A DNA stretch of 64,000 bases from Agromyces sp. SYSU T00194 (GCF_040496035.1 NZ_JBEPJZ010000001.1:2232001-2296000); one strand, 5' to 3'; shown: positions 32,044-41,534, numbered from the stretch's first letter. The notes: generated from the sequence alone by a model not told the origin. A program made the numbers and translations.

Positions 32044-32070
32044 AGCCCCCACCCGGTCCGGGTGGGGGCT
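32044..32070. terminator. tRNA-Thr terminator
   Basis: AGCCCCCACCC pairs perfectly with GGGTGGGGGCT around a five-base loop, followed by TCG. It lies just after the tRNA 3' remnant and was probably the native terminator of the host tRNA gene. Confidence 0.75.
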
Positions 32071-32089
32071 TCGCCGTTCGTCGGGCGCG

Positions 32090-32800
32090 TCAGGCCGTGA
32101 CGACGTCCCACTCGGCGAACCGCTCGAATCCCGCTGCGCTCGCGAGCGCGAGCGAGGCGGCGTTGTCGGTCTGGCACCGGTACTGCGGCTCGTACCCGAG
32201 ATCGAGCGCGTCGGCGGCGATCGCACGGACCAGCCGCGTCGCGAGCCCCCGGCCGCGGAACCCGGGCAGCGTGATCACGCCCACGTCGGCGAGCATCGAG
32301 TCGCGCCAGGGGTACGCACTCGCCGCCGCGACCAGGCGCTCGCCGACGAAGGTGCCGTGCGCCCGCCAGTGATCGAGCTCGACGTACGCCTCTTCCAGGT
32401 CGTCGGCGGGAGCGTCCGCGCAGAAGCGCGCGAACTCCGGGGCATCCGCCGGGGTGAGGGCCCGCGTGCCCGGTGCCGGCGGCAGCGCGGCCACCGCACG
32501 CTGCGCATCCGGCGTCAGGTAGGAGACCACGTCCGCACCGTTCAGCGCGAGGCCGGCGTCCTCGAGGCGCGAGCGGAACTCCCGTCGAGGCACCTCGTCG
32601 CCCGTCGCGGCGCGGAGCCGCTCGGCGGCTGCCGGCGCCAGGGTCGCGAGGGCCGGGCCCTCGACGACCTCGAGGAGGGTGGCGAGCAGGTCGGCGCGGA
32701 GGTCGGGGTCGACGACGATGCGGTAGGCATCGGCGGATGCCGCATCGAGCGACGAGACGCCCCAGAAGTCGGTCACGTCGGCGGAGAAGGCGGGTCGCAC
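32090..32800 (-). CDS. GNAT-family acetyltransferase
   Basis: The frame starts with a GTG at 32798-32800 and gives 236 residues. The C-terminal 120 residues hold the GNAT core: a strand and TFVGERLVAAASAYPW, then DVGVITLPGFRGRGLATRLV, which is the acetyl-CoA-binding motif A with the R-G-x-G/A pattern, and NAASLALASAAGFERF as motif B. The N-terminal 110 residues are helical and Ala-rich without a known domain, a layout seen in several actinobacterial GNAT proteins. The substrate is unknown. It is the first host gene after the prophage and faces the attachment site. Confidence 0.82.
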   Translation of the reverse strand: MRPAFSADVTDFWGVSSLDAASADAYRIVVDPDLRADLLATLLEVVEGPALATLAPAAAERLRAATGDEVPRREFRSRLEDAGLALNGADVVSYLTPDAQRAVAALPPAPGTRALTPADAPEFARFCADAPADDLEEAYVELDHWRAHGTFVGERLVAAASAYPWRDSMLADVGVITLPGFRGRGLATRLVRAIAADALDLGYEPQYRCQTDNAASLALASAAGFERFAEWDVVTA

Positions 32801-32854
32801 CCCTCAAGCCTGCCGTACCGTGCCGACGGCAACGGCACCGGATACGCTCGGGAC

Positions 32855-33838
32855 ATGACCGAACGACTCCGCTGGGGAATCCTCGCAACGGGCGGGATCG
32901 CCCGCCTCATGACCTCCGACCTCGTGGCGAACGGCTTCGACGTGCGGGCCGTCGCCTCGCGCACGCTCGACTCCGCCGAGGCCTTCGCGGCCGAGTTCGG
33001 CATCCCGACGGCGCACGTCGGCTACGAGGCGCTCGCGGCCGATCCCGAGGTCGACATCGTCTACGTCGCGACGCCGCACCCGATGCACGTCGAGAACGCG
33101 CTGCTGCTGCTCGAGGCGGGCAAGCACGTGCTCGTCGAGAAGCCGTTCACGCTCAATGCGCGCGAGGCCGCCGCGATCGCGGGCCTCGCGCGGGCCCGCG
33201 GACTGCTCGCCATGGAGGCGATGTGGACCAGGTACCTGCCGCACATGGTGCGCATCCGCGAGCTGATCGCGCAGGGCGCGCTGGGCGAGGTGCGCACGCT
33301 CGTCGCCGACCACACGCAGGACCTCCCCGACGACCCGACGCACCGGCTGAACGCGCTCGAGCTGGGCGGCGGCGCGCTGCTCGACCTCGGCATCTACCCG
33401 GTGTCGTTCGCATGGGACCTCTTCGGGGAGCCCGAGACGATCCAGGCGACCGCCACGTTCAAGCCCACCGGCGCCGACGCGCAGGTCGCGACGATCTTCG
33501 GCTACGCGGGCGGCCGCATCGCATCCATGCTCACGGCGAGCGACACCCGCGGCCCGAACGTCGCCAGCGTGCTCGGCACCGACGCCCGCATCGACATCGA
33601 CGAGGTCTGGTACACGCCGACGAGCTTCCGGCTCATCGACTCGGCAGGCACCGTCGTCGAGGAGTTCTCGCAGGAGGTGAACGGGCGCGGCATGCACTTC
33701 CAGGCGGAGGCCGCGGAGCGCCTGGTCGCGGCGGGCGAGCTCGGCGGCGACGTCCTGCCGCTCGACGAGACGGTGGCGATCATGGGCACGCTCGACCGCG
33801 TGCGCGAGCTGATCGGCCTGCGCTACCCGGGCGAGTGA
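32855..33838 (+). CDS. Gfo/Idh/MocA-family oxidoreductase
   Basis: The 327-residue product starts with a Rossmann domain (WGILATGGIARLM as the NAD-binding Gly motif) and has the hallmark VEKPFTLN near residue 95, which holds the catalytic Lys. The C-terminal alpha/beta domain has LGGGALLDLGIYPVSFAWDL. The family oxidises or reduces sugars, inositol and related alcohols, or biliverdin-like substrates; the specific substrate is not evident. The ATG at 32855 is preceded by TACGCT at 32843-32848 with a six-base gap, so transcription likely starts at or next to the ATG (leaderless). Confidence 0.88.
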   Translation: MTERLRWGILATGGIARLMTSDLVANGFDVRAVASRTLDSAEAFAAEFGIPTAHVGYEALAADPEVDIVYVATPHPMHVENALLLLEAGKHVLVEKPFTLNAREAAAIAGLARARGLLAMEAMWTRYLPHMVRIRELIAQGALGEVRTLVADHTQDLPDDPTHRLNALELGGGALLDLGIYPVSFAWDLFGEPETIQATATFKPTGADAQVATIFGYAGGRIASMLTASDTRGPNVASVLGTDARIDIDEVWYTPTSFRLIDSAGTVVEEFSQEVNGRGMHFQAEAAERLVAAGELGGDVLPLDETVAIMGTLDRVRELIGLRYPGE

Positions 33839-33884
33839 CCGCCGCGGCGCGGCCGCGTCCACCGGGCTCACGGGCGCCGCTGCG

Positions 33885-33897
33885 TACAATGCCGGGG
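33885..33897 (+). promoter_or_regulatory. -10 box of a leaderless promoter (dacB-like gene)
   Basis: TACAAT at 33885-33890 matches the TANNNT -10 consensus in five of six bases and is followed after six bases by the GTG start at 33897. No ribosome site precedes the GTG. Transcription would begin at about the first base of the start codon. A -35 match is not evident. Confidence 0.6.
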
Positions 33898-35501
33898 TGC
33901 ACCACGACCCGGACGACCCCGACGCCGCAGGCGCGGACGAGCCGACGGCGCGCGCAGGTGACGTCGGGGACGACCAGGTGACGGATGCCTCCGGCACGTC
34001 CGCCGACTCCGGCCCAGCGAACACGGGGGAGGCCGCGACGGCGGACGTCGCGGACGAGCGTCCCGAGACGGACGCCGCCCCACCCGCGCGGCCGTCGCGG
34101 CGCCGGCTCGCCCTCTGGGCGACCGCCGGCGTCGTCGCGTTCGCACTCGCCGGCTGGGGTGCCGTCGCCGCGGGGTCCGCCCTCGCCGGTGCGCGCGCCG
34201 AGGCCGCGCTGCCGACGCCGACCGAGACGCCCACTCCCACTCCGACGCCGGAGCCCTCGCGCCCGGCGCCGACGTCGGCACCCGAGGCGGCTCCGATCCG
34301 CACCTGCATGGTCGGCGCCGCGGCCGCCGATGAGCGGCTCGGTGCGATGCAGGCCCAGGTGCGCAACGCCTCGACCGGCGAGGTGCTCTACGACCGCGGC
34401 GGCGAGACCGCCTCCCGCACCGCGAGCGTCATGAAGGTGCTCACCGCTGCGGCGGCGCTCGACGTGCTCGGCCCCGACTACCGGGCGACCACCACGGTCG
34501 TGCGCGGCAGCGAGCCGGGCTCGGTCGTGCTCGTCGGCGGCGGCGACCTCACCCTCTCCCGCACGCCGACCGGTTCGCAGACGGTCTACCCGGGCGCGGC
34601 GCACCTCGACGACCTCGCCGCGCAGGTGCGCGCGGCGTGGGATGCCGATCCGTCGAACCCGCCGCTGACGAAGCTCGTGCTCGACGCGTCGTTCTTCGGC
34701 GGCGAGGAGTGGCATCCGACCTGGAACCCGCTCGAGCGCGAGCAGGGCTTCATGTCGCAGATCACGGCGCTGCAGGTCGACGGCGACCGCGACGACGCCT
34801 TCGCCGAGACCTCGTGGCGCAGCCCCGACCCCGTCGGCCGGGCGGGGGACGCGTTCGCCGCCGCCCTCGGCGGCATCGGCGCGATCGAGCGCGGCACGGC
34901 CCCGGCCGACGCGGCCGAGCTCGGCAGCGTGTCATCGCCGACGGTCGCCGAGCTCGTGCAGAAGTCCCTCATCGTCTCCGACAACACCGTGGCGGAGATG
35001 CTCGCCCGGCACGTCGCGATCCGCACCGGCGCGGGCAACGACTTCGCGGCGATCGACGAGGGCGTGCGCACGGGCCTCGAGGCCTACGGCATCGACACCG
35101 AGGGCATCACGGTCGTCGACGGCTCCGGCCTCAGCGACGACAACCGGGTGCCGCCGTCGTACCTCACCGAGCTGTTCCGCATCGTCGAGGACCGCGAGCA
35201 GGGCCTCGGGGTCATCCGCGACGGCCTGCCGGTCGCCGGCGTGCAGGGGTCGCTGTCGTACGCCGACCGCTTCTTCGGCGACAACGCGGTGGCCCGCGGC
35301 GCGGTGTGGGCGAAGACCGGCTGGATCGAGACCGGGTACACGCTGTCGGGCATCATCCACGCCGCCGACGGCACGCAGCTGACCTTCGCGATCTACGCGC
35401 TCGGCGATGCGCCCGGCGCCCTGCCCGACTCGTCCAAGCAGGCGATCGACACGCTGACCACCGCGTTCTACCGCTGCGGCGACAACCTCTCGAACGGGTG
35501 A
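33897..35501 (+). CDS. dacB: D-alanyl-D-alanine carboxypeptidase (PBP4/DacB type)
   Basis: The GTG at 33897 gives 534 residues. After a disordered acidic start come a membrane anchor (about 70-103, LALWATAGVVAFALAGWGAV) and a Thr/Pro-rich linker. The catalytic domain has all three penicillin-binding motifs: SVMK (Ser 177, Lys 180), SDN at 361-363 and KTG at 473-475. It acts outside the membrane, trimming the terminal D-Ala or cutting cross-links of peptidoglycan. Family S13 members are about 450-530 residues, so the length is normal. The following M20 peptidase gene overlaps it. Confidence 0.9.
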   Translation: MHHDPDDPDAAGADEPTARAGDVGDDQVTDASGTSADSGPANTGEAATADVADERPETDAAPPARPSRRRLALWATAGVVAFALAGWGAVAAGSALAGARAEAALPTPTETPTPTPTPEPSRPAPTSAPEAAPIRTCMVGAAAADERLGAMQAQVRNASTGEVLYDRGGETASRTASVMKVLTAAAALDVLGPDYRATTTVVRGSEPGSVVLVGGGDLTLSRTPTGSQTVYPGAAHLDDLAAQVRAAWDADPSNPPLTKLVLDASFFGGEEWHPTWNPLEREQGFMSQITALQVDGDRDDAFAETSWRSPDPVGRAGDAFAAALGGIGAIERGTAPADAAELGSVSSPTVAELVQKSLIVSDNTVAEMLARHVAIRTGAGNDFAAIDEGVRTGLEAYGIDTEGITVVDGSGLSDDNRVPPSYLTELFRIVEDREQGLGVIRDGLPVAGVQGSLSYADRFFGDNAVARGAVWAKTGWIETGYTLSGIIHAADGTQLTFAIYALGDAPGALPDSSKQAIDTLTTAFYRCGDNLSNG

Positions 35502-36739
35502 CGCCGCGCGTGGACGAGACGACGACGGATGCGACGGGGCCGGTCGCCGACGGCACGCCGGCGCCCGCACGCCCCGGTCGTCACGCCGGGCTCGACCCCG
35601 AGCTCGTCGCCCTGGTGCGCGAACTCGTCGCGATCGACTCGGTGAACCCCGACCTCGATCCGAGCCACCGCGGCGAGGCCGCACTCGCGCACGCGCTCGA
35701 GCGACGGCTCGCGGCATCCGGGTTCGCCACCGACCTCGTCGGCCCGGCGGCACGGCCGAGCCTGATCGCCCGTCGGCACGGGACCGGCGGCGGTCGCGCG
35801 CTGCTCCTCAGCGGCCACCTCGACACCGTCGGGGTGCGCAGCTACGCCGACGGCCCGTTCGACGCGCGCGTGGAGGGCGACCAGCTCTGGGGCCGCGGCG
35901 CGTACGACATGAAGGGCGGGCTCGCCGCCGCGGTGCTCGCCGCCGAGCGCGTCGGCCGAGCCGGCCGCACCGGGCTCGCCGGCGACGTCGTGCTCGCCTT
36001 CGCCGCCGACGAGGAGTTCGCCTCGATCGGCACCGAGGCGCTGCTCGAGCACCCGGCCGCACAGGGGGTCGACGGAGCGCTCGTGCTCGAACCGACCGGG
36101 CTGGAGCTCGGCGTGGCCCACCGCGGGTTCGCCTGGTTCGAGCTGGAGGTCAGCGGCCGCGCCGCGCACGGGTCGCAGCCGGAGCAGGGCGTCGACGCGA
36201 TCGACGGCATGCTCCGGCTGCTCGCCGCCCTGCGCGCCGAGCCGGCGCCGTGCGCACCCGAGGGCGGCCACCCGCTGCTCGGGGCCTCGTCGCTGCGCAT
36301 CGCCACCCTCGGCGGCGGCGTCGACGCCGCCACCGTCGCCCCGTCGTGCCGAGCCACGATCGAGCGCCGCACGCTCCCCGGCGAGACCCCCGCCGTCGTG
36401 CGGGCCGCGCTCGAGGCGACGCTGGCCCGCGCGGCCGGCTCGACGGTGTCGTTCCACCTGACCGAGCTCGTGTCGCGTTCCCCGTTCGAGGCACCCGACG
36501 GCTCGGGCGTCGTCGCGGCCGTCGAGCGGGCCGCCGTCGCCGAGCTCGGGGCACCGCCCGACCGCCGCGGCGACCCGTGGTGGACCGAGGCGGCCCTCTT
36601 CGCCGACGCGGGCATCGACGTGGCGCTCTACGGGCCCGACGGCGGCGGCGCGCACGCCGACGCCGAGTGGCTCGACCTGCCCTCGGCCGGGCGGCTGGTG
36701 CGCGTGCTCGAGCGGGTGCTCCGCGAGACCTGCGCCTGA
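35498..36739 (+). CDS. M20-family metallopeptidase/deacylase (ArgE/DapE type)
   Basis: The GTG at 35498 overlaps the dacB-like stop in GTGA; a second in-frame GTG is at 35510. The 413-residue product has the M20 catalytic signatures: LLLSGHLDTVGV (metal His and the acid next to it), the bridging Asp in GAYDMKGG, AADEEF with the general base Glu, and a lid domain starting at about FAWFELEVSGRAAHGSQPEQ. The enzymes hydrolyse N-acyl amino acids or dipeptides; the substrate here is not determined. Coupling to a carboxypeptidase suggests, but does not prove, a role in wall peptide recycling. Confidence 0.85.
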   Translation: MTPRVDETTTDATGPVADGTPAPARPGRHAGLDPELVALVRELVAIDSVNPDLDPSHRGEAALAHALERRLAASGFATDLVGPAARPSLIARRHGTGGGRALLLSGHLDTVGVRSYADGPFDARVEGDQLWGRGAYDMKGGLAAAVLAAERVGRAGRTGLAGDVVLAFAADEEFASIGTEALLEHPAAQGVDGALVLEPTGLELGVAHRGFAWFELEVSGRAAHGSQPEQGVDAIDGMLRLLAALRAEPAPCAPEGGHPLLGASSLRIATLGGGVDAATVAPSCRATIERRTLPGETPAVVRAALEATLARAAGSTVSFHLTELVSRSPFEAPDGSGVVAAVERAAVAELGAPPDRRGDPWWTEAALFADAGIDVALYGPDGGGAHADAEWLDLPSAGRLVRVLERVLRETCA

Positions 36740-36793
36740 CCGGCCCCGTCTCCGCCGGACGGTGGGATGATCGAGGCAGGAGGTTTTCGGATC

Positions 36794-37390
36794 ATGACGA
36801 GAGCGCTGCTGATCATCGACGTGCAGAACGACTTCACCGAGGGAGGTGCGCTGGGCGTGGACGGCGGTGCCGCCGTGGCATCCGGCATCACCCGCTGGCT
36901 CGCCGAGCACGGCGACGACTACGACCTGGTCGTCGCGTCGCGCGACTGGCACGACGCCGACAACGACAACGGCGGGCACTTCGCGGGCGACGCCGAGCCC
37001 GACTTCGTCACCACCTGGCCCGTGCACTGCGTCGCGGGCACGCCGGGCGCCGAGTACCACCCCGACCTCGACACGGCCCGCGTGGACGTGCACATCCGCA
37101 AGGGGCAGGGCGTCCCCGCCTACTCGATCTTCGAGGGCACGGATGACGCGGGCACGCCCTTCCCGGAGCTGCTCACGCAGCACGGGGTGACCGAGGTCGA
37201 CGTCGTCGGCATCGCGACCGACTACTGCGTGCGCGCGAGCACCCTGGACGCGCTCGAGCACGGCCAGCACGCCCGCGTGCTCACGGGGCTCGTGGCGGGG
37301 GTCGCCGCCGAGTCGAGCGAGGCGGCGCTCGCCGAGATGGGGCACGCGGGGGCGGAGATCGCCGGCGCCGAGGCATCCGACGCCGGCTGA
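36794..37390 (+). CDS. pncA: Nicotinamidase/isochorismatase-family hydrolase
   Basis: I choose the ATG at 36794, ten bases after AGGAGG at 36778-36783, over an ATG at 36767. The 198-residue product has the catalytic triad of nicotinamidases: Asp in LLIIDVQNDFTEGG, Lys in HIRKGQG and the nucleophilic Cys in IATDYCVRAST. The metal-binding segment ASRDWHDADN with its Asp and His is also present. The enzyme would convert nicotinamide to nicotinate for NAD salvage. The full metal motif D-x-H and the TDYCV segment favour true nicotinamidase over other cysteine hydrolases. Confidence 0.85.
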   Translation: MTRALLIIDVQNDFTEGGALGVDGGAAVASGITRWLAEHGDDYDLVVASRDWHDADNDNGGHFAGDAEPDFVTTWPVHCVAGTPGAEYHPDLDTARVDVHIRKGQGVPAYSIFEGTDDAGTPFPELLTQHGVTEVDVVGIATDYCVRASTLDALEHGQHARVLTGLVAGVAAESSEAALAEMGHAGAEIAGAEASDAG

Positions 37391-37431
37391 GCGTGCACGA
37401 CGGCGGGCGGCGCGCACGACAGAATGGTCGT

Positions 37432-37734
37432 ATGACTCGCACCGTCCAGCTCCGCCGCTACACCCTCGTCGAGGGCGAGTACGACGCCTTCGTCGCGTGG
37501 TGGCACGGGAGCATGCCGACCGTCCGACCCGCCGCCGGGTTCCGCATCGAGTTCGCGTACGGCCTCCCCGAGCGCAACGAGTTCGTCTGGGCGGTGAGCG
37601 CCGAGGGCGACCGCGACGCGTTCCTCGCCCTCGAGCGGGAGTACCTCGCCTCCGACGCGCGCGCGGCCGCCTTCGACGGCGTGCCGCAGCGCATCGCGGT
37701 CTACGACATCGAGTTCGTCGACATCGAGGCGTAG
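37432..37734 (+). CDS. Uncharacterised protein, possible dimeric alpha/beta barrel (100 aa)
   Basis: The ATG at 37432 is preceded by CAGAAT at 37420-37425 with a six-base gap, so it may be leaderless. The 100-residue product begins TVQLRRYTLVEGEYDAFVAW and contains FRIEFAYGLPERNEFVWAVS and an end IAVYDIEFVDIEA, an alternating strand/helix pattern of NIPSNAP- or ABM-like dimeric alpha/beta barrels. No catalytic residues are apparent. Not linked to a pathway by context. Confidence 0.6.
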   Translation: MTRTVQLRRYTLVEGEYDAFVAWWHGSMPTVRPAAGFRIEFAYGLPERNEFVWAVSAEGDRDAFLALEREYLASDARAAAFDGVPQRIAVYDIEFVDIEA

Positions 37735-37799
37735 GCCGGGGCCGGACCTCCCGCCCGGGATACGCTGGAGCGCGTCGGACGAGACGGGGAGGTCGCGAC

Positions 37800-39254
37800 A
37801 TGGACGAACGGGCACTGCTCGCCGCCACGCCGAAGCAGCTGTTCATCGCGGGGGAGTGGGTGGACGCCGAGGGCGGTCGCACGCTCGACGTCCGTGATCC
37901 GTCGACCGGCGCGGTCATCCGCTCGATCGCCGACGCGTCGCCCGACGACGCCGTGCGGGCGCTCGACGCCGCCGTCGCCGCGCAGGACGACTGGGCTGCG
38001 ACCGCGCCGCGGGTGCGCGGCGAGCTCCTGCGCCGAGCGTGGGAGCTGGTGGCCGAGCGCGCCGACGACCTCGCGCTGCTGATGACCCTCGAGATGGGCA
38101 AGACGCTCGCCGAGTCGCGCGGCGAGGTCACCTACGGCGGCGAGTTCCTGCGCTGGTTCTCCGAGGAGGCGGTGCGCATCCACGGCCGCTACGGCCTGAA
38201 CCCCGAGGGCACCGGGCGCATGATCGTGTCGCAGCGACCGGTCGGCCCGTCGTACTTCATCACGCCGTGGAACTTCCCGCTCGCGATGGCGACGCGCAAG
38301 ATCGCCCCGGCGCTCGCGGCCGGCTGCACGGTGGTCGTGAAGCCCGCGCAGCTCACGCCGCTCACGACGCTCGCCTTCGCGGCGATCCTCGAGGAGGCGG
38401 GGCTGCCCGCGGGCGTCGTGAACGTCATCACGTCGTCGAGCTCGTCCGCGGTGACGCGGCCGATCCTCGCCGACCGACGGCTGCGCAAGCTCTCGTTCAC
38501 CGGGTCGACCGAGGTGGGCCGGAAGCTCATCGCGCAGGCGGCCGACGGCGTGCTGCGCGTGTCGATGGAGCTGGGCGGCAACGCCCCGTTCGTGGTGTTC
38601 GAGGACGCCGACCTCGACGCCGCGGTCGACGGCGCGATGCTCGCGAAGTTCCGCAACATCGGGCAGGCCTGCACGGCCGCCAACCGGTTCATCGTGCACG
38701 AGTCCGTCGCGGACGAGTTCGCCCGCCGCGTGACCGAGCGGGTGGGGTCCATGCGGGTCGGGCGCGGCACCGAGGAGGGTGTGCAGATCGGTCCGCTGAT
38801 CGACGAGGACGCCGTCGGCAAGGCCGAGGCGCTGGTCGAGGACGCGGTCGGGCGCGGGGCATCCGTCACCACCGGCGGCAGCCGCATCGAGGGCGAGGGC
38901 ACGTACTTCCAGCCGACCGTCGTCACCGGGGTCGTCGCGGGCAGCGAGATCCTCCGCAACGAGATCTTCGGCCCGGTGCTGTCGATCACGACGTTCGCCG
39001 ACGAGGACGAAGCGGTGCGGCTGGCCAACGACACCGAGTTCGGGCTCGTCTCGTACGTCTACACGACCGACCTCGCGCGCGGGCATCGCATGATCGACCG
39101 GCTCGACACCGGCATGATGGGCCTGAACGCCGGCGTGATCTCGAACGCCGCCGCCCCGTTCGGCGGGGTGAAGGCCTCGGGACTCGGTCGCGAGGGCGGG
39201 TTCGAGGGCATCCACGAGTACCTCTCGACCAAGTACACGATGCTCCCCGCCTGA
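37800..39254 (+). CDS. gabD: Succinate-semialdehyde dehydrogenase (NAD(P)+)
   Basis: The ATG at 37800 follows GGGGAGG; a possible -10 TACGCT lies at 37761-37766. The 484-residue protein is an aldehyde dehydrogenase with the catalytic Glu 257 in MELGGNAPF and Cys 291 in IGQACTAANR. FTGSTEVGR of the Rossmann fold, SYFITPWNFPLAMATRKIAP and the terminal APFGGVKASGLGREGG are the GabD-type segments. It oxidises succinic semialdehyde to succinate, the last step of GABA breakdown. gabT lies 7 kb downstream on the other strand. A REP-like element starts 13 bases after the stop. Confidence 0.88.
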   Translation: MDERALLAATPKQLFIAGEWVDAEGGRTLDVRDPSTGAVIRSIADASPDDAVRALDAAVAAQDDWAATAPRVRGELLRRAWELVAERADDLALLMTLEMGKTLAESRGEVTYGGEFLRWFSEEAVRIHGRYGLNPEGTGRMIVSQRPVGPSYFITPWNFPLAMATRKIAPALAAGCTVVVKPAQLTPLTTLAFAAILEEAGLPAGVVNVITSSSSSAVTRPILADRRLRKLSFTGSTEVGRKLIAQAADGVLRVSMELGGNAPFVVFEDADLDAAVDGAMLAKFRNIGQACTAANRFIVHESVADEFARRVTERVGSMRVGRGTEEGVQIGPLIDEDAVGKAEALVEDAVGRGASVTTGGSRIEGEGTYFQPTVVTGVVAGSEILRNEIFGPVLSITTFADEDEAVRLANDTEFGLVSYVYTTDLARGHRMIDRLDTGMMGLNAGVISNAAAPFGGVKASGLGREGGFEGIHEYLSTKYTMLPA

Positions 39255-39267
39255 CCCCGTCCGATTC

Positions 39268-39400
39268 CGAGACCCGTCGAAATCCTGCGTTCTGGCTGCT
39301 GTACGCGCAGCTTCTTGACGGGTCTCGCTCTCCCCGATTCCGAGACCCGTCAGAAACCTGCGCTCTGGGCCCCCAGAGCGCAGTTTCTCGACGGGTCTCG
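39268..39400. repeat. Bipartite palindromic repeat element, copy 1
   Basis: Two 60-bp imperfect palindromes, 39268-39327 and 39341-39400, are separated by 13 bases. Each starts CGAGACCCGTC and ends GACGGGTCTCG; the inner part has GCGCTCTGGG-like and CCCAGAGCG-like arms around a short centre. The second unit is nearly a full 29-pair palindrome. Both units are preceded by CGATTC. The whole element recurs at 46334-46466. It may terminate or protect gabD mRNA and looks like a dispersed REP/BIME-type repeat. Confidence 0.85.
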
Positions 39401-39428
39401 GGAGGCGGGGCGCGCGTAGGGTGGGGGC

Positions 39429-40604
39429 ATGGGCACCGAGGCCGTGATCGTCGACGTGATCCGCACCGCCAGCGGGCGTGGCAAGCCGGGAGGGCAGCTG
39501 TCGGGCGTGCATCCGGTCGACCTGCTCGCGGGCGTGCTCGACCACCTCGTCGCCCGCAGCGACCTCGATCCGGCCCTCGTCGACGACGTGATCGCCGGCT
39601 GCGTCAGCCAGGTGGGCGAGCAGTCGTACAACGTCGCCCGCAACGCGCTGCTCGCGGCGGGCTTCCCCGAGCACGTGCCCGGCACGACCATCGACCGCCA
39701 GTGCGGGTCGAGCCAGCAGGCCGCGACCTTCGCGGCCCAGGCGGTGCTCGCCGGGCAGGCCGACATCGTGATCGCCTGCGGCGTCGAGTCGATGAGCCGC
39801 GTGCCGCTCGGCTCGTCGACGACGGGCACGGACCCGTTCGGCGCGCGCATGCGCGCCCGGTACCCCGACGGGCTGGTCGGTCAGGGCGTGTCGGCCGACC
39901 TCATCGCCCATCGGTGGGGGTTCGCTCGCGCAGCGCTCGACGCGTTCGCGGCCGACAGCCATCGCAAGGCGGCGGATGCCGCGCAGCGCGGCGACTTCGA
40001 CCACGAGATCGTCCCCGTGCGCGGCGTCGACGCGCTCGTCGACGAGACGGTGCGCCCCGGCACCACCGCCGAGGGCCTCGCAGGCCTCGCCCCCGCCTTC
40101 CGCACCGACGCCCTCGCGACGCGCTTCCCCGAACTCGATTGGCGGATCACGGCCGGCAACTCGTCGCCGCTGACCGACGGGGCATCCGCCGCCCTCATCA
40201 TGAGCGCCGAGCGTGCCGAGGCGCTCGGGCTCACGCCACGGGCGCGGTTCCGCGCGTTCAGCGTGACCGGCAGCGACCCGCTGCTCATGCTCACGGGCGT
40301 GATCCCCGCGACCGAGCGGGTGCTCGAGCGGGCGGGCCTGACCCACGACGACATCGACGTGTACGAGGTGAACGAGGCGTTCGCCTCCGTGCCGCTCGCC
40401 TGGCTCGCCGAGACGCGGGCCGACCCGGCGAGGCTCAACCCGAACGGCGGGGCGATCGCGCTCGGCCACGCGCTCGGGTCATCGGGCACGCGACTGCTCG
40501 CGACCCTGGTCTGCGAACTCGAGCGGCGCGACGCGACGCTCGGGCTGCAGACCATGTGCGAGGGCGGCGGCATGGCGAACGCGTACGTCGTCGAGCGCGT
40601 CTGA
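39429..40604 (+). CDS. Acetyl-CoA acetyltransferase (thiolase)
   Basis: TAGGGT at 39417-39422 lies six bases before the ATG at 39429, so the gene is probably leaderless. The 391-residue product has the thiolase residues: Cys 92 in [10 protein letters not shown], the NEAFASVPL segment, the His in [14 protein letters not shown], and the second Cys in [10 protein letters not shown]. It condenses or cleaves acyl-CoA and acetyl-CoA. With the following HSD10-like dehydrogenase it could act in beta-oxidation of short or branched acyl-CoA. Length is normal. Confidence 0.9.
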   Translation: MGTEAVIVDVIRTASGRGKPGGQLSGVHPVDLLAGVLDHLVARSDLDPALVDDVIAGCVSQVGEQSYNVARNALLAAGFPEHVPGTTIDRQCGSSQQAATFAAQAVLAGQADIVIACGVESMSRVPLGSSTTGTDPFGARMRARYPDGLVGQGVSADLIAHRWGFARAALDAFAADSHRKAADAAQRGDFDHEIVPVRGVDALVDETVRPGTTAEGLAGLAPAFRTDALATRFPELDWRITAGNSSPLTDGASAALIMSAERAEALGLTPRARFRAFSVTGSDPLLMLTGVIPATERVLERAGLTHDDIDVYEVNEAFASVPLAWLAETRADPARLNPNGGAIALGHALGSSGTRLLATLVCELERRDATLGLQTMCEGGGMANAYVVERV

Positions 40605-40701
40605 ACGGTACGATCGGCCACGACGCAGTACTGCCGGGCGAGGGCGCCGCGGCACGCCGCCGGCGCGACCGTCGCCGGCGCACGACACGAGAGGACAGCG
40701 C

Positions 40702-41493
40702 ATGGAACTGCACGGGGCATCCGCGATCGTCACCGGAGGGGCCTCGGGCCTCGGGCGGGCCACCGCCGAGGCGCTGCTCGCGGCCGGAGCGTCGGTGGTC
40801 GTCGTCGACCTGCCCGGCGGACGCGGCGAGCAGGCGGCCGCCGAGCTGGGGGAGCGCGCGCGCTTCGCGCCGGCCGACGTCGCCGACGAGGAGCAGGTGC
40901 GGGCGGCCGTGGACGCCGCGGTCGCGCTCGGCCCGCTGCGGGTCGCGGTCAACTGCGCGGGCATCGCCACCGCGGGCCGCACCGTGGGACGCGACGGGCC
41001 GCTGCCGCTCGCCGACTTCGAGCGCACCATCCGGGTGAACCTCGTCGGCACCTTCAACGTGAGCCGGCTCGCCGCGGCGGCAATGGCCGCCACCGAGCCC
41101 GTCGCCGCCCAGCCCCTGCCGGGTGTGCCCGAGACGCCGGAGCGCGGCGTCATCGTCAGTACGGCATCGGTCGCGGCGTTCGACGGCCAGATCGGCCAGG
41201 CCGCCTACTCGGCGTCGAAGGGCGGCGTCGCGGCGATGACACTGCCGCTCGCGCGCGACCTGTCGAAGCTCCTGATCCGGGTCGTCACGATCGCACCGGG
41301 CATCATGCGCACGCCCATGATGGCCGGCATGCCCGACGACGTGCAGGCCTCGCTCGAGGCGCAGATCCCGCACCCGTCGCGCATGGGCACGCCCGCCGAG
41401 TACGCGGCCCTCGCGATGCACATCGTCGCGAACCCGCTGCTGAACGGCGAGGTGATCCGCCTCGACGGCGCGATCCGCATGCAGCCGAAGTAG
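40702..41493 (+). CDS. Short-chain dehydrogenase, 3-hydroxyacyl-CoA type (HSD10-like)
   Basis: The ATG at 40702 follows GAGAGGAC. The 263-residue SDR has the cofactor motif [10 protein letters not shown], the NCAG motif at about 88, the catalytic Ser in [10 protein letters not shown] and Tyr-x-x-x-Lys in AYSASKGG. Its insertion with [18 protein letters not shown] and [15 protein letters not shown] are typical of type-10 17-beta-hydroxysteroid/3-hydroxyacyl-CoA dehydrogenases. It oxidises 3-hydroxyacyl-CoA, with a preference for short or 2-methyl-branched forms in relatives. It follows the thiolase by about 100 bases. The 97-base gap contains TACGAT at 40608, so it may also have its own promoter. 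Confidence 0.85.
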   Translation: MELHGASAIVTGGASGLGRATAEALLAAGASVVVVDLPGGRGEQAAAELGERARFAPADVADEEQVRAAVDAAVALGPLRVAVNCAGIATAGRTVGRDGPLPLADFERTIRVNLVGTFNVSRLAAAAMAATEPVAAQPLPGVPETPERGVIVSTASVAAFDGQIGQAAYSASKGGVAAMTLPLARDLSKLLIRVVTIAPGIMRTPMMAGMPDDVQASLEAQIPHPSRMGTPAEYAALAMHIVANPLLNGEVIRLDGAIRMQPK

Positions 41494-41499
41494 GCGTGC

Positions 41500-41534
41500 G
41501 GATGCCCCGGGGCGCGCGCCGCCCCGGGGCATCC
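41500..41534. terminator. Bidirectional terminator
   Basis: GGATGCCCCGGGGC at 41500-41513 pairs perfectly with GCCCCGGGGCATCC at 41521-41534 around a seven-base loop. It separates the convergent ends of the SDR gene and the leftward HAAS protein gene. Confidence 0.75.
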
